In this document: one piece after another, positions 15,940-23,631 of the stretch | How positions within the stretch are numbered: position 1 is the stretch's first letter | Layout: every line of letters begins with the position of its first letter | Source: Halorubrum vacuolatum | GTDB lineage: Archaea > Halobacteriota > Halobacteria > Halobacteriales > Haloferacaceae | DNA: 64,000 bases | Direction: 5' to 3' | NCBI RefSeq assembly: GCF_900188065.1 | Contig: NZ_FZNQ01000002.1 | Coordinates: 62,001-126,000, forward strand | Notes under the pieces: model-generated | Database searches by the model: none | Seen by the model: only the letters and a program-made list of their open reading frames with translations | What the model was told of the DNA's origin: nothing | Position numbers and translations under genes: made by a program

Positions 15940-17025
15940 CTACTGTGCCGTGAGGGGGGCCGATCCCGCCGTCTCCTCATCCGCGCTTTCGGCCACCTTC
16001 CTGAGGTTCGCCTCGCTTATCGCGTTCACGATGTCCTCGACGAGCGATCGCAGCGTCCCTCGAAGCTGGTCGCCCGCGGTCCGGATCGCCGGCCCGTCGT
16101 TCGCTTCGGTGTCGAACGCCGGATGGATGGGGAGTCGTCCCAGCACGTCGACGCCGTAGCGCTCACGGAACATCCCGACCTGTCCCTCGCCGAACGGGTC
16201 GTGTGCGTCGCCACAGGACGGGCAGGTGAACCCGCTCATGTTCTCGACGACGCCGAGGAGCGGGGCGTCATGCCGCTCGAACAGACGGATTCCCTTTCGG
16301 GTGTCGTCGACGGCCATCTCTTGTGGCGTCGTCACGGTGACGACGCCGGCGAGCGGAAGCGTCTGGAGCAGGTTCAACGAGGCGTCCCCGGTCCCCGGCG
16401 GCAGGTCGACGACGAGATAATCGAGCCGTCCCCATTCGACGTCCTCGACGAACCGGCGCATCACGTCGTTCACCATCGGCCCACGAAGGATCGCCGGGTC
16501 GTCATCGTCCATGAGGAACGCCGCACTCATCACGTTCACCCCCGCGGAATCCGGAGGGATCATGTCGCCCTCCGGCGTGACTCCCGGGTCCCCTTCAACG
16601 GGGAGGACCCGGGGAGCGTTCGGACCGTGTACGTCGGCATCGAGCAGCCCGACGTGTGCGCCGAGGTCGTCGAGGCCGGCCGCGAGGTTGCCCGCGACGG
16701 TCGTCTTCCCGACGCCGCCTTTGCCGGAGGCGACCGCGACCACGTTGCGGACGCCGGGGAGGACCTGATCGTCGAACCCCTGCTCGGAAGTGACGCTTGC
16801 ACGGAGTGTGGGGTCGAAGCCGAGCGCCTCGATCGCCTCGCGGATCTCGGATCCGAGCTCGGTCTCGATGGGCGCAAACGGGGTGTTCACCGCGAGGGTG
16901 ACGGTTACCTCGGAGCCGTCGCGAGTGACGTCGACGACGAGGCCCGTCTCGACGATATCGCCGTCGATGGCGGGATTTGATATCGATTCGAGCTCGGTGA
17001 TGATCTCGGTTGTGGATGCGGTCAT
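15940..17025 (-). CDS. mrp: Mrp/NBP35-type Fe-S cluster carrier ATPase
   Basis: A 361-residue P-loop ATPase of the Mrp/ApbC group, which binds and delivers Fe-S clusters in the cytoplasm. The N-terminal ~90 residues are a MIP18/DUF59-like domain. The deviant Walker A SGKGGVGKTT follows, then DADVHGPN, LPPGTGD and the FTCPSCG cluster-binding CxxC. Residues after ~320 form a short helical tail. The ORF is open from ATG 17085, but the minus-strand TATA cattaaatac at 17090-17099 would start transcription near 17065-17070, so ATG 17025 (MTASTTEIITELES) is the better start. Confidence 0.9.
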   Translation of the reverse strand: MTASTTEIITELESISNPAIDGDIVETGLVVDVTRDGSEVTVTLAVNTPFAPIETELGSEIREAIEALGFDPTLRASVTSEQGFDDQVLPGVRNVVAVASGKGGVGKTTVAGNLAAGLDDLGAHVGLLDADVHGPNAPRVLPVEGDPGVTPEGDMIPPDSAGVNVMSAAFLMDDDDPAILRGPMVNDVMRRFVEDVEWGRLDYLVVDLPPGTGDASLNLLQTLPLAGVVTVTTPQEMAVDDTRKGIRLFERHDAPLLGVVENMSGFTCPSCGDAHDPFGEGQVGMFRERYGVDVLGRLPIHPAFDTEANDGPAIRTAGDQLRGTLRSLVEDIVNAISEANLRKVAESADEETAGSAPLTAQ

Positions 17026-17248
17026 GATGAGCGTCCTCCCGGCTCGGCTCGCGGCCGTCCGACCGCTATCACCTCCGGGCGACATGTAGTATTTAATGTA
17101 CGTTCCCCTTCAAGCGCGGTCATCGTTCCCGATCGATGGGAATCGAGCACGCTCGCTCACCGAACGATCGATGCAGGTGGACAACCCGTCTGTTCGTCCG
17201 GAAGTCACCGGAGCAGCCGACACGGGGCCGAAACGGGCCGGAAACGAC

Positions 17249-18166
17249 CTACGAGGACGAGGCCGTCATCTGGATGTTCAGGCTCTTTTGGACGATCTGG
17301 GTGAACGCCATCGAGCAGAGGAAGTACCAGACGATCCACACCTGGATCGGCCCGATCACGCCCGTCGTCCACTCGACGGTTCCGGCGAACGGGATCACGA
17401 GGGTCTCAAGCGAGTACTGCGCCTCGGTGCCGCGGTAGCCGACGACCCAGAACATCCAGAGGAACGCCGGGATGGTGAGGAACATGATCCAGACCATCGG
17501 GCGGAACTGCTCTTTGAACATGCCGAGCTGATCGCCCATCGCCTCCATCTGCTCCTCCTGAATGGCTTCCATCGCCTCGTCGTCGTCCCGCTCTTTGGCT
17601 TTTTTGCGACGCTCCTGAATGTCTTTCATGCGGTCCTGATAGACGCTCATCTTCTCCATGTCCATCAGCCCGGCGCGCAACAGCGTCGAGTAGAGGCCAG
17701 TCGCGAGCGCGACCACCATGATCACGACGTAGAAGGGAACGAGCGCCATGAGCGGCCCGAAGACGAGGTCGATGGCCCCAGCGATAACGGCTCTGACGGG
17801 TTCGAAGGCGTAGCCGACGAAGAACCCGACCGTCGACAGCGCGGCGAGTTTGTCCCACGTCGTCCATGTCGTCGTTTCCGGGGCCTCGAAGTCGCTCCCC
17901 TGGGTGAGGTCGTCCTCGACGTCCAACCCGTCCTCGATCCCCTCGCGGTCGGCCAGCGCGAACCCGCTCTCGCCGTCGACGAGGATCTCCTTTTCGATCA
18001 GTCGGCCCCACTGTCCGCTGGTGATCTCATCGCGGACGTCGATCCACCGCACCTCGTCGTCAACGCCCTCGCCGTTTTCGGCGGCATCGAGGACCACTTC
18101 GATGGCGCCGCGGAGCTCGCGGTCCTCACGGACCAACGAGCGGACACGCCGTTCGACCTTGCTCAT
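17249..18166 (-). CDS. DUF106/EMC3-like membrane insertase (archaeal YidC homologue)
   Basis: A 305-residue membrane protein. A ~110-residue acidic cytoplasmic N-domain precedes a helix at ~115-135. Then come a helix at ~140-160, a long charged coiled coil (~172-220, KMSVYQDRMKDIQERRKKAK) and two or three more helices. This is the archaeal DUF106 pattern, related to Oxa1/YidC/EMC3 insertases that help membrane proteins fold into the bilayer. It lies downstream of adenylate kinase on the same strand with 55 bases between, an arrangement common in archaea, where adk and DUF106 often follow secY. SecY is not in this window. Confidence 0.9.
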   Translation of the reverse strand: MSKVERRVRSLVREDRELRGAIEVVLDAAENGEGVDDEVRWIDVRDEITSGQWGRLIEKEILVDGESGFALADREGIEDGLDVEDDLTQGSDFEAPETTTWTTWDKLAALSTVGFFVGYAFEPVRAVIAGAIDLVFGPLMALVPFYVVIMVVALATGLYSTLLRAGLMDMEKMSVYQDRMKDIQERRKKAKERDDDEAMEAIQEEQMEAMGDQLGMFKEQFRPMVWIMFLTIPAFLWMFWVVGYRGTEAQYSLETLVIPFAGTVEWTTGVIGPIQVWIVWYFLCSMAFTQIVQKSLNIQMTASSS

Positions 18167-18221
18167 TACGCCGGGATTGGCGGTCGACGGTTAAGAACCT
18201 TACAGGATCTCCCGGCGGATA

Positions 18222-18833
18222 TCATCCCTCGATGACGGCTTTCAGACGCTCGAAGACCTCTTCCGGAGGGGCCTCGCCGTCGACCTCGACGAGGTCCCCT
18301 CGGTCGCGGAAGTGTGAAATGACGGGTTCGGTGTTCTCCCGATAGACGCGAAGCCGCTCGCGAACGGTGTCCTCTTCATCGTCCGCACGCTGGACGAGCC
18401 GCTCTTGGACCGCCTCGTCCTCGGGCCAGTCGTACTCGACGTGATAGATCTCGCCGGTCTCGGGGTCCATCCGCCGGCCGGCAAGCCGCCCCACGAGCTC
18501 CTCCTCGCTCACGTCGAGGAAGATGACCGCATCGAGATCGGTGATTTCCGAGAGATACTCCGCCTGTGAGAGGTTTCGTGGATAGCCGTCGAGCACGAAG
18601 CCGTCGGCCTCCTCCAGTGCCACCTTTACGATCTCGTTGACCACCGGATCCGGGACGAGTTCGCCCGCCTCCATGAACGATCGGGGCGTACCGTACTCGG
18701 TCTCCATGTCCTTGTTCGCCCTGAGCGCGTCGCCCGTCGTGACGTGGTCGATCCCGTACGCATCCGCGAGCAGCTTACTCTGTGTCCCCTTGCCGGCACC
18801 CGGTGCCCCTAATAACAGGATTCGATGGCTCAT
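18222..18833 (-). CDS. adk: Adenylate kinase
   Basis: A 203-residue bacterial-type adenylate kinase converting ATP + AMP to 2 ADP. It has the P-loop GAPGAGKGT at 8-16, the AMP-site TTGDALR, DGYPRN, the LID region [17 protein letters not shown] without zinc-binding cysteines, and the late Arg-rich [16 protein letters not shown] 18833 is preceded on the minus strand by a TATA-like gactttacg at about 18856-18864. It is followed by the DUF106 insertase, probably in one transcript. The 200 bases before it, up to the UspA gene, contain only imperfect short repeats and no gene. Confidence 0.95.
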   Translation of the reverse strand: MSHRILLLGAPGAGKGTQSKLLADAYGIDHVTTGDALRANKDMETEYGTPRSFMEAGELVPDPVVNEIVKVALEEADGFVLDGYPRNLSQAEYLSEITDLDAVIFLDVSEEELVGRLAGRRMDPETGEIYHVEYDWPEDEAVQERLVQRADDEEDTVRERLRVYRENTEPVISHFRDRGDLVEVDGEAPPEEVFERLKAVIEG

Positions 18834-19035
18834 ACGTGGCGGTGGCTCCCCGGACGTAAAGTCTTGAAGATCACGGACGGCGTCGCCGCCACGGGAGCTA
18901 TCCCGTCGGCGGGTTGCCGCCAGATCGGATGGTCGGTCCCGTGAAGCGGATCGTCGTCACATCGGGTGGCCGGTCCCGTTCGGCGGGTCCACCGTACGGC
19001 GACAGCCGACGGTCGTCCCTGGCGGACGGCCGTCC

Positions 19036-19482
19036 CTAGCCGACGGTCGTCTTCACGATGCTAACGGGGGCCGCCGACAGCCGCGAGACGCGCTCGGTGA
19101 CCGATCCAAGCATCCGTCGGTAATCGCCCGGGCGGTTCTTCGAGCCCATCACCGTGAGGTCGATATCCTCCTTGTCGATGTACCGGAGGACCTCCTCGTG
19201 TGGCACCCCGTACACGATCGCCGTGGTGGCTTCGACCCCGGCGGCGGCCGCCTGTTCGGCGACCGTCTCGACCGCCCGACGGCCGTTCTCCTCCAGCGTC
19301 GACTCGGCACCCTCCGCCTCGTCGACGTACTCGTCGCCGGAATAGGCGTTGACGATGTCGCTGTCGACGACGTACAGGACGTGTAGCGTCGCGTCGTAGC
19401 GGTCGGCCGCGTCGATCGCGTGATCGACTGCACGGTCGACGCCCTCACTGCCGTCCGTCGGAATGAGTATTCGGTCGTACAT
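19036..19482 (-). CDS. Universal stress protein, UspA family
   Basis: A 148-residue single UspA domain. The start MYDRILIPTDGSEG is the family N-terminus with the Asp that contacts nucleotide. The C-terminal ATP-binding signature appears as GSKNRPGDYRRMLGSVTERVSR, which fits G-2x-G-9x-G(S/T) only loosely: the second Gly is displaced, so ATP binding may be weakened. It is monocistronic, between adk and the KaiC-like gene. Usp proteins act in general stress survival; the partner is unknown. Confidence 0.92.
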   Translation of the reverse strand: MYDRILIPTDGSEGVDRAVDHAIDAADRYDATLHVLYVVDSDIVNAYSGDEYVDEAEGAESTLEENGRRAVETVAEQAAAAGVEATTAIVYGVPHEEVLRYIDKEDIDLTVMGSKNRPGDYRRMLGSVTERVSRLSAAPVSIVKTTVG

Positions 19483-19554
19483 AATCGACCGTTCAGCGCG
19501 CGACGGGATAAAAGTGGACGGCGTCTCCCATCCGACGGGATCCGTCCGTGCCTC

Positions 19555-20946
19555 TCAGAAAATATTCGCCTGTCGATACACGGAGATCCCGTCGTCGGTG
19601 ATCTCGTACGGCTTGGCCTCCCGGGAGTGATTCGCGTTGCGGATCTTCAAGATCTCAACGGCCAGCCGCGTCTCCTGAAAGTTCGAGGTACGAACGTACT
19701 GGAGGATGACCACAGCGTCAGTGAGATACTCGACGATTCCGTGTCTCGAGGTGTACGGGCTCTCGTCGCTGGCTTCGGAGGTGAGAAGCGTCGTCACCCC
19801 CGCACGCTTCAACGATCGGGTGAAATCGAAGACCTCCGAGCGTCGCTTCGCGGGGTGATCGTACATCATCTCCAAAAGCGAGACGGAGTCGAGGACGAGC
19901 CGCTCCGCCCCGAAGTCGGTGATCAGCCGGGAGAGGTCGTTCCGGAGCGATGAGAGCGAGTTCGCCATCTCGACTGGGTCGAGCGAGACGAGCGCGAGCA
20001 GGCCGTCATCGATGTACTCCTCGAACGGCCAGCCACGCTCCTCGGCGGTGTCGATGATCGCCTCTCGGCTCTCCTCAAGCGTGATGTAGACGCCCTTTTC
20101 GCCGTTCCGAAGCGACTCGTTGAGGAACTGCAACGCGAAGGTCGTCTTGCCCGTCCCGGCGGAGCCGATGATCGACATGAGCGATCGGCGGGGGACGCCC
20201 CCGAGGATCATCTCATCGAGGCCGTCGATCCCGAGGACGATCCGATCGATCTCCGAGTCGAACTCCTCGTCGTCAAACGTTTCGACGCCGGTTCCGTCCC
20301 GACCGCCGAACTCCGAGAAGCCGAAGTCGTCGCCGCCGGCGAAGCCGCCGAACGGATCCTCGGCGCCCCCGAGCGGGCTACTGTCCGTCGGGCCGGCTCC
20401 CACTCCGGTGTCCCCACCGAACGGATCCGCCCCACCCTGAACGCCCCCGCCGAACGGGGCAGCATCGGCGCCGGTGCCATCGACGAACGGATCGGTGACG
20501 TCCCCGGCGCTCCGGCTCGGTGGCGTCTCATCGTCGTCCCGAGCGCCGCCGAACGGATCCACCTCGTCGTCCTCCCGAGCGCCGCCGAACGGATCCACCC
20601 CGTCGTCCCCGGAGGAACGCCATGCGGTGTCCGCCTCAGTCGTTCGAGCGGTACCGACCTCGCTCTCTTCGCTACCGCCGACCTCGCTCTCGTCGCTACC
20701 GCCGACCTCGCTCTCGTCGCTGTCGGCACCCGGATCGTCGCTGTCAACTTCCGGACCCTCATCGATCGCGCCGTCGCCGTCGGACTGTTGCGCTCCATCG
20801 AGCCCGTCGTCGATCCTCATCGCCTCATTCGCGTCGCGGTCGGCGTCTTCAAGGGACTCCTCCAACTCGACGAGTTCGTCGCTCTCGTCCGACTCCTCGA
20901 GTTCGCGGAGAGTCCGTTCGAACCAATCCTCGTCGTCGTCGCTCAT
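19555..20946 (-). CDS. KaiC-like RecA-superfamily ATPase with a long DPFGG-repeat N-terminal region
   Basis: A 463-residue protein. Residues ~1-225 are acidic and predicted disordered. They carry three near-identical ESEVGGS units (24-bp repeats at 20653-20724) and about six DPF/DPFGG motifs. Residues ~230-463 are one KaiC domain: Walker A GSAGTGKT at 261-268, the catalytic TLEES, and Walker B RLVLDSVS. Single-domain KaiC-like ATPases in archaea take part in signalling, motility (FlaH/ArlH) or gas-vesicle control (GvpD); this one has no such neighbour. The frame is open to 21315, but the acidic start at ATG 20946 (MSDDDEDWFER) fits haloarchaeal coding far better. Confidence 0.88.
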   Translation of the reverse strand: MSDDDEDWFERTLRELEESDESDELVELEESLEDADRDANEAMRIDDGLDGAQQSDGDGAIDEGPEVDSDDPGADSDESEVGGSDESEVGGSEESEVGTARTTEADTAWRSSGDDGVDPFGGAREDDEVDPFGGARDDDETPPSRSAGDVTDPFVDGTGADAAPFGGGVQGGADPFGGDTGVGAGPTDSSPLGGAEDPFGGFAGGDDFGFSEFGGRDGTGVETFDDEEFDSEIDRIVLGIDGLDEMILGGVPRRSLMSIIGSAGTGKTTFALQFLNESLRNGEKGVYITLEESREAIIDTAEERGWPFEEYIDDGLLALVSLDPVEMANSLSSLRNDLSRLITDFGAERLVLDSVSLLEMMYDHPAKRRSEVFDFTRSLKRAGVTTLLTSEASDESPYTSRHGIVEYLTDAVVILQYVRTSNFQETRLAVEILKIRNANHSREAKPYEITDDGISVYRQANIF

Positions 20947-21092
20947 TGCTCCGATCGCCCCCGGGGGGCAGTCATGTTTTCCCTCATGAGGCCCGGTGGC
21001 TTGAAGCTTTGCAGCCTGGACGGCGTTCCGGCCGGTGTGAGATGATGCGCGTGCATGAAACGGTTTTTGCCCTTGGGTAGCCGTGTTCCTCC

Positions 21093-21821
21093 ATGTCCGA
21101 AACCGTCTTGATCCCCGGCGCACGGGACGTTCGTGCGAGCCTCGATCGGGCGGTACACGGTACCGAGGGGTGGTTCGAAGCGGAGAAGTCGACCGACGCG
21201 GCTGACCGGACGAGCAACGCGGCTGACCGGGCGAGCAACGCGGCTGACCGGACGAGCAACGCGGCTGACCGGAAAGCGACGGGTTCGATCGTCGTCGCGT
21301 GTCCGCCGGATCCACGGCAACGCGGCCACCGGGGTGACGGACGGCTCCGGGCGGTGAGCGACGTCCTCACCGCCCGCGGCGTCGACTGTCTACGGTTCGA
21401 TTACGGGGCCCACGACGACGGCTACGGCGAATCGACCGATGCCGATCGGGCGGTCGGCTGGGCGCTGGAGCGGTACGACCGGGTCGCGCTCTTCGGCTAC
21501 TCCTTCGGCGGGTGTATCGCGCTCGTCGCGGGTACGAGCCGTCCCGAGTGTGTCGGGACCTGTGCGCTCGCACCCACCGCCCGATTGAATCCCGACGTGG
21601 ACGCGGTCGCCGCGCTCGACTCCCCAACGACACCGGTGCAGGTCATCTACGGCACCCGTGATGAGACGGCCGAGTGGCGTCCCGTCGTCGATCGCGCCCG
21701 GGAGGTCGGCGCCGACGTCGTCGCGGTCGAAGGCGATCACTTCTTCGTCGGCCAGACGGGCACCGTCGCCGAGATGGCGGCCGACTGGCTCGTCCCGCGT
21801 TGTCTGGGTGAGCCGCGATAG
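21093..21821 (+). CDS. Alpha/beta hydrolase with an in-frame minisatellite
   Basis: A 242-residue serine hydrolase of the dienelactone hydrolase-like kind. The nucleophile elbow is GYSFGG (Ser ~145), the acid is the Asp of YGTRDE and the base is the His of EGDHFF, giving a full triad. Residues 35-60 are an extra segment made of three and a half copies of a 7-residue unit (NAADRTS), encoded by 21-bp repeats, that sits before the first core strand GSIVVACPP. The physiological substrate is unknown. It is divergent from the KaiC-like gene, with about 145 bases between them. Confidence 0.88.
   Translation: MSETVLIPGARDVRASLDRAVHGTEGWFEAEKSTDAADRTSNAADRASNAADRTSNAADRKATGSIVVACPPDPRQRGHRGDGRLRAVSDVLTARGVDCLRFDYGAHDDGYGESTDADRAVGWALERYDRVALFGYSFGGCIALVAGTSRPECVGTCALAPTARLNPDVDAVAALDSPTTPVQVIYGTRDETAEWRPVVDRAREVGADVVAVEGDHFFVGQTGTVAEMAADWLVPRCLGEPR
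21195..21272 (+). repeat. 21-bp in-frame tandem repeat, 3.7 copies
   Basis: Units aacgcggctgaccggacgag plus c at 21195-21215, 21216-21236 and 21237-21257, with a partial copy to 21272. Copies differ by one or two bases. The length is a multiple of three, so copy-number change would keep the hydrolase in frame. Confidence 0.95.
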
Positions 21822-21851
21822 GATCGGGGCCGATGCACCTGCTCTGTGATC

Positions 21852-22358
21852 CTATTTGTCGTCGACGGCTCGGACGATGAGTTCGCCCCACGGGTCGAAC
21901 CCGTGACGATCATAAAAGGCACGGGCCCGCTCGTTCGCCGGGTCGACGTCGAGGAGGATCCGATCCAGAGGAAGGTCCTGGTCATCGGCAAGCGCAAGCG
22001 CTTCGTCCATGAGGTCGTCCGCCAGCCCCGTGCCCCGATGTGCCGGTGCGACGTAGAGTTCGTTGATCACGGCGGCGTCCCAGATCATCGACAGTCGCTC
22101 CGGGAGACAGAACACGTAGCCGACGACCGCGCCCTCGTCGTCGACGGCGACGGTGACACACCGGGGCTTGTCGGCCACACAGCGGTCCACCCACTGAAGC
22201 CAGCGTTCCCGGTAGGCGTCGGTTAGCTTCCGATCATAAACGGCAGCTTTCTCCTCGCCGCCGGTTCCCTCCCCCAATCCACGCTCGAAGGCGAGTTTGC
22301 AGTCGTACAGTCCGTCGGCGTCCGTTGTCGCGTCGTATGGGCGCATTTCGAGAGCCAT
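21852..22358 (-). CDS. GNAT family N-acetyltransferase
   Basis: A 168-residue acetyl-CoA-dependent transferase. The core has VVGYVFCLPE (beta-4), INELYVAPAHRGTGLADDLM (motif A, with the R/Q-x-x-G-x-G/A pyrophosphate loop) and ERARAFYDRHGF (motif B). The open frame extends to 22532, but the extension is built from a repeat (ENGTSIAENGTSIAE) and the first good start is ATG 22358 (MALEMRPYDATTDAD). The substrate, an amine on a small molecule or protein, is unknown. If the promoter is the AT-rich box near 22533, the mRNA has a leader of about 150 bases containing the repeats. Confidence 0.85.
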   Translation of the reverse strand: MALEMRPYDATTDADGLYDCKLAFERGLGEGTGGEEKAAVYDRKLTDAYRERWLQWVDRCVADKPRCVTVAVDDEGAVVGYVFCLPERLSMIWDAAVINELYVAPAHRGTGLADDLMDEALALADDQDLPLDRILLDVDPANERARAFYDRHGFDPWGELIVRAVDDK

Positions 22359-22396
22359 GCTCCTCCGTGTGCGGGCCGCGGCGTAGCGGTTTCCGC

Positions 22397-22452
22397 TTTC
22401 GGCAATCGAGGTGCCGTTTTCGGCGATCGAGGTGCCGTTTTCTGGGGTCGAG
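22397..22452. repeat. 21-bp tandem repeat upstream of the GNAT gene
   Basis: Two and a half copies of tttcggcgatcgaggtgccg plus t at 22397-22417, 22418-22438 and 22439-22452. It lies in the probable leader of the acetyltransferase mRNA. If translated in the upstream frame it would encode repeated ENGTSIA. That frame's start at 22532 overlaps the promoter box, so translation is unlikely. Confidence 0.85.
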
Positions 22453-22561
22453 ACACGGCCGTCGTCGGCCGAGACGATCCCATCCAGCGAAACCGCGTCT
22501 CGGGCCGGAGCGTCCCCTCCGGAAGCAACCATTTAACCCACGCCGGACCCGTTCTCTCGGC

Positions 22562-23461
22562 ATGATCGACGAGCTGCTCGGGCGCGCCGAGTTGAAGGAG
22601 CGGATCGCCGAGTTGGAGGAGGAGAAACGGCACCTCGAACGGCGCGCAGAGGCCGAGGCGGAGCGCCGTGCGGACGCGGTCGCGGACCGACAGCAGGCCG
22701 AGGAGCGGGTCAACCGGCTGGAGGACCGGATCGTCGAGCTTGAAGATCGGATCGAGCGGGCCGAATCGGGCGAGGTCGACGTCGAGTTTCGGCGGGTGAG
22801 CGACCTCCGCGGCGGCCGGCTCCGGGACGTGCTCGGCCGGCTCCGGTCGATCCGCAGCGACGACCCCGAGGCGCTCTTTACCGCCTGTGTCGTGGACGAG
22901 GACGCCGTCCCGGGATCGGTGGCGGACCTGCTTGGCGACCGCAGCCGGCTCGTCAGACGTGCCGCCCCGACGGTCGTCCTCGCCGACGAACTCGGTATCC
23001 TGAGCGCGGCGATCTCGCCCGCGTTGCCCCCGGAGCCCTTCGACGGCTGGGACGACCGCTTCCGGCTCCCCGCGGAGTGGTTCCTGCCGACCGGACGGTT
23101 CGCCTTCGCGCTCGTGCGGTCGGACACGTTCGCGCTCGGCGTCTACGAGGGCGACGAGCGCGTCTCCTTCGAGGGGTTCACCACGGACGTCAAGGAGGCC
23201 CACTCGAAGGGTGGCTTCTCGCAGGGCCGGTTCGAGCGCCGTCGCGACGGACAGATCGCCGACCACCTCGGCGACGTCAGGGACGCGCTCGAAGCCGTCG
23301 AGGACGTCGAGCGGACCATCATCGTCGGCGAACGGAGCGTGCTGGGGGAGGTCCGTTCACACGCCGATCACACCGACGTCTCCGACGCGACCGGCTCGCC
23401 GGAGGCGGCGCTCTCGGACGCGTTTCGGGACTTCTGGACCGCCCGCATCCACGCGATATAG
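22562..23461 (+). CDS. Vms1/baeRF-type release-factor-like protein
   Basis: A 299-residue protein. Residues ~8-70 are a charged coiled coil (KERIAELEEEKRHLERRAE...). The rest is an eRF1-domain-2-like module with the loop SKGGFSQGRFERRR, corresponding to the GGQ-type loop of Vms1/Ankzf1 and bacterial/archaeal baeRF proteins. Vms1 cleaves peptidyl-tRNA on stalled ribosomes; the haloarchaeal members are inferred to do likewise. The start ATG 22562 is 25-30 bases after catttaac at 22530-22537, hence leaderless. The same AT-rich box may serve the divergent acetyltransferase. Confidence 0.75.
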   Translation: MIDELLGRAELKERIAELEEEKRHLERRAEAEAERRADAVADRQQAEERVNRLEDRIVELEDRIERAESGEVDVEFRRVSDLRGGRLRDVLGRLRSIRSDDPEALFTACVVDEDAVPGSVADLLGDRSRLVRRAAPTVVLADELGILSAAISPALPPEPFDGWDDRFRLPAEWFLPTGRFAFALVRSDTFALGVYEGDERVSFEGFTTDVKEAHSKGGFSQGRFERRRDGQIADHLGDVRDALEAVEDVERTIIVGERSVLGEVRSHADHTDVSDATGSPEAALSDAFRDFWTARIHAI

Positions 23462-23491
23462 GGGCAGTCGCTCATCCGTTCATCGTGTTTC

Positions 23492-23508
23492 GGCCGAAAG
23501 ATTCGGCC
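23492..23508. terminator. Hairpin after the Vms1-like gene
   Basis: A perfect 7-bp stem GGCCGAA-AGA-TTCGGCC lies 31 bases after the stop, followed by aaaa. Archaeal terminators depend mainly on T tracts, and none follows on the plus strand, so a role is uncertain. The remaining gap to 23631 has the AT-rich promoter of the next gene and nothing else. Confidence 0.3.
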
Positions 23509-23631
23509 AAAACCTATGTTATTTGAAGCCATAGCGCACAGTGGAGGGACCCGTCACACGCTCCCTCCCCCCTTTCTCACCCGATGTAATCGAACGGATA
23601 GGGATAAATTTGGTCACGACGTGGGGCCCGT

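Noticed and set aside
20947-21315. Longer KaiC-like protein starting at 21315
   Set aside because: The extra 123 residues are basic and Arg/Ser-rich, overlap the promoter and the hydrolase gene, and lack haloarchaeal acid bias; the acidic start at 20946 is preferred.
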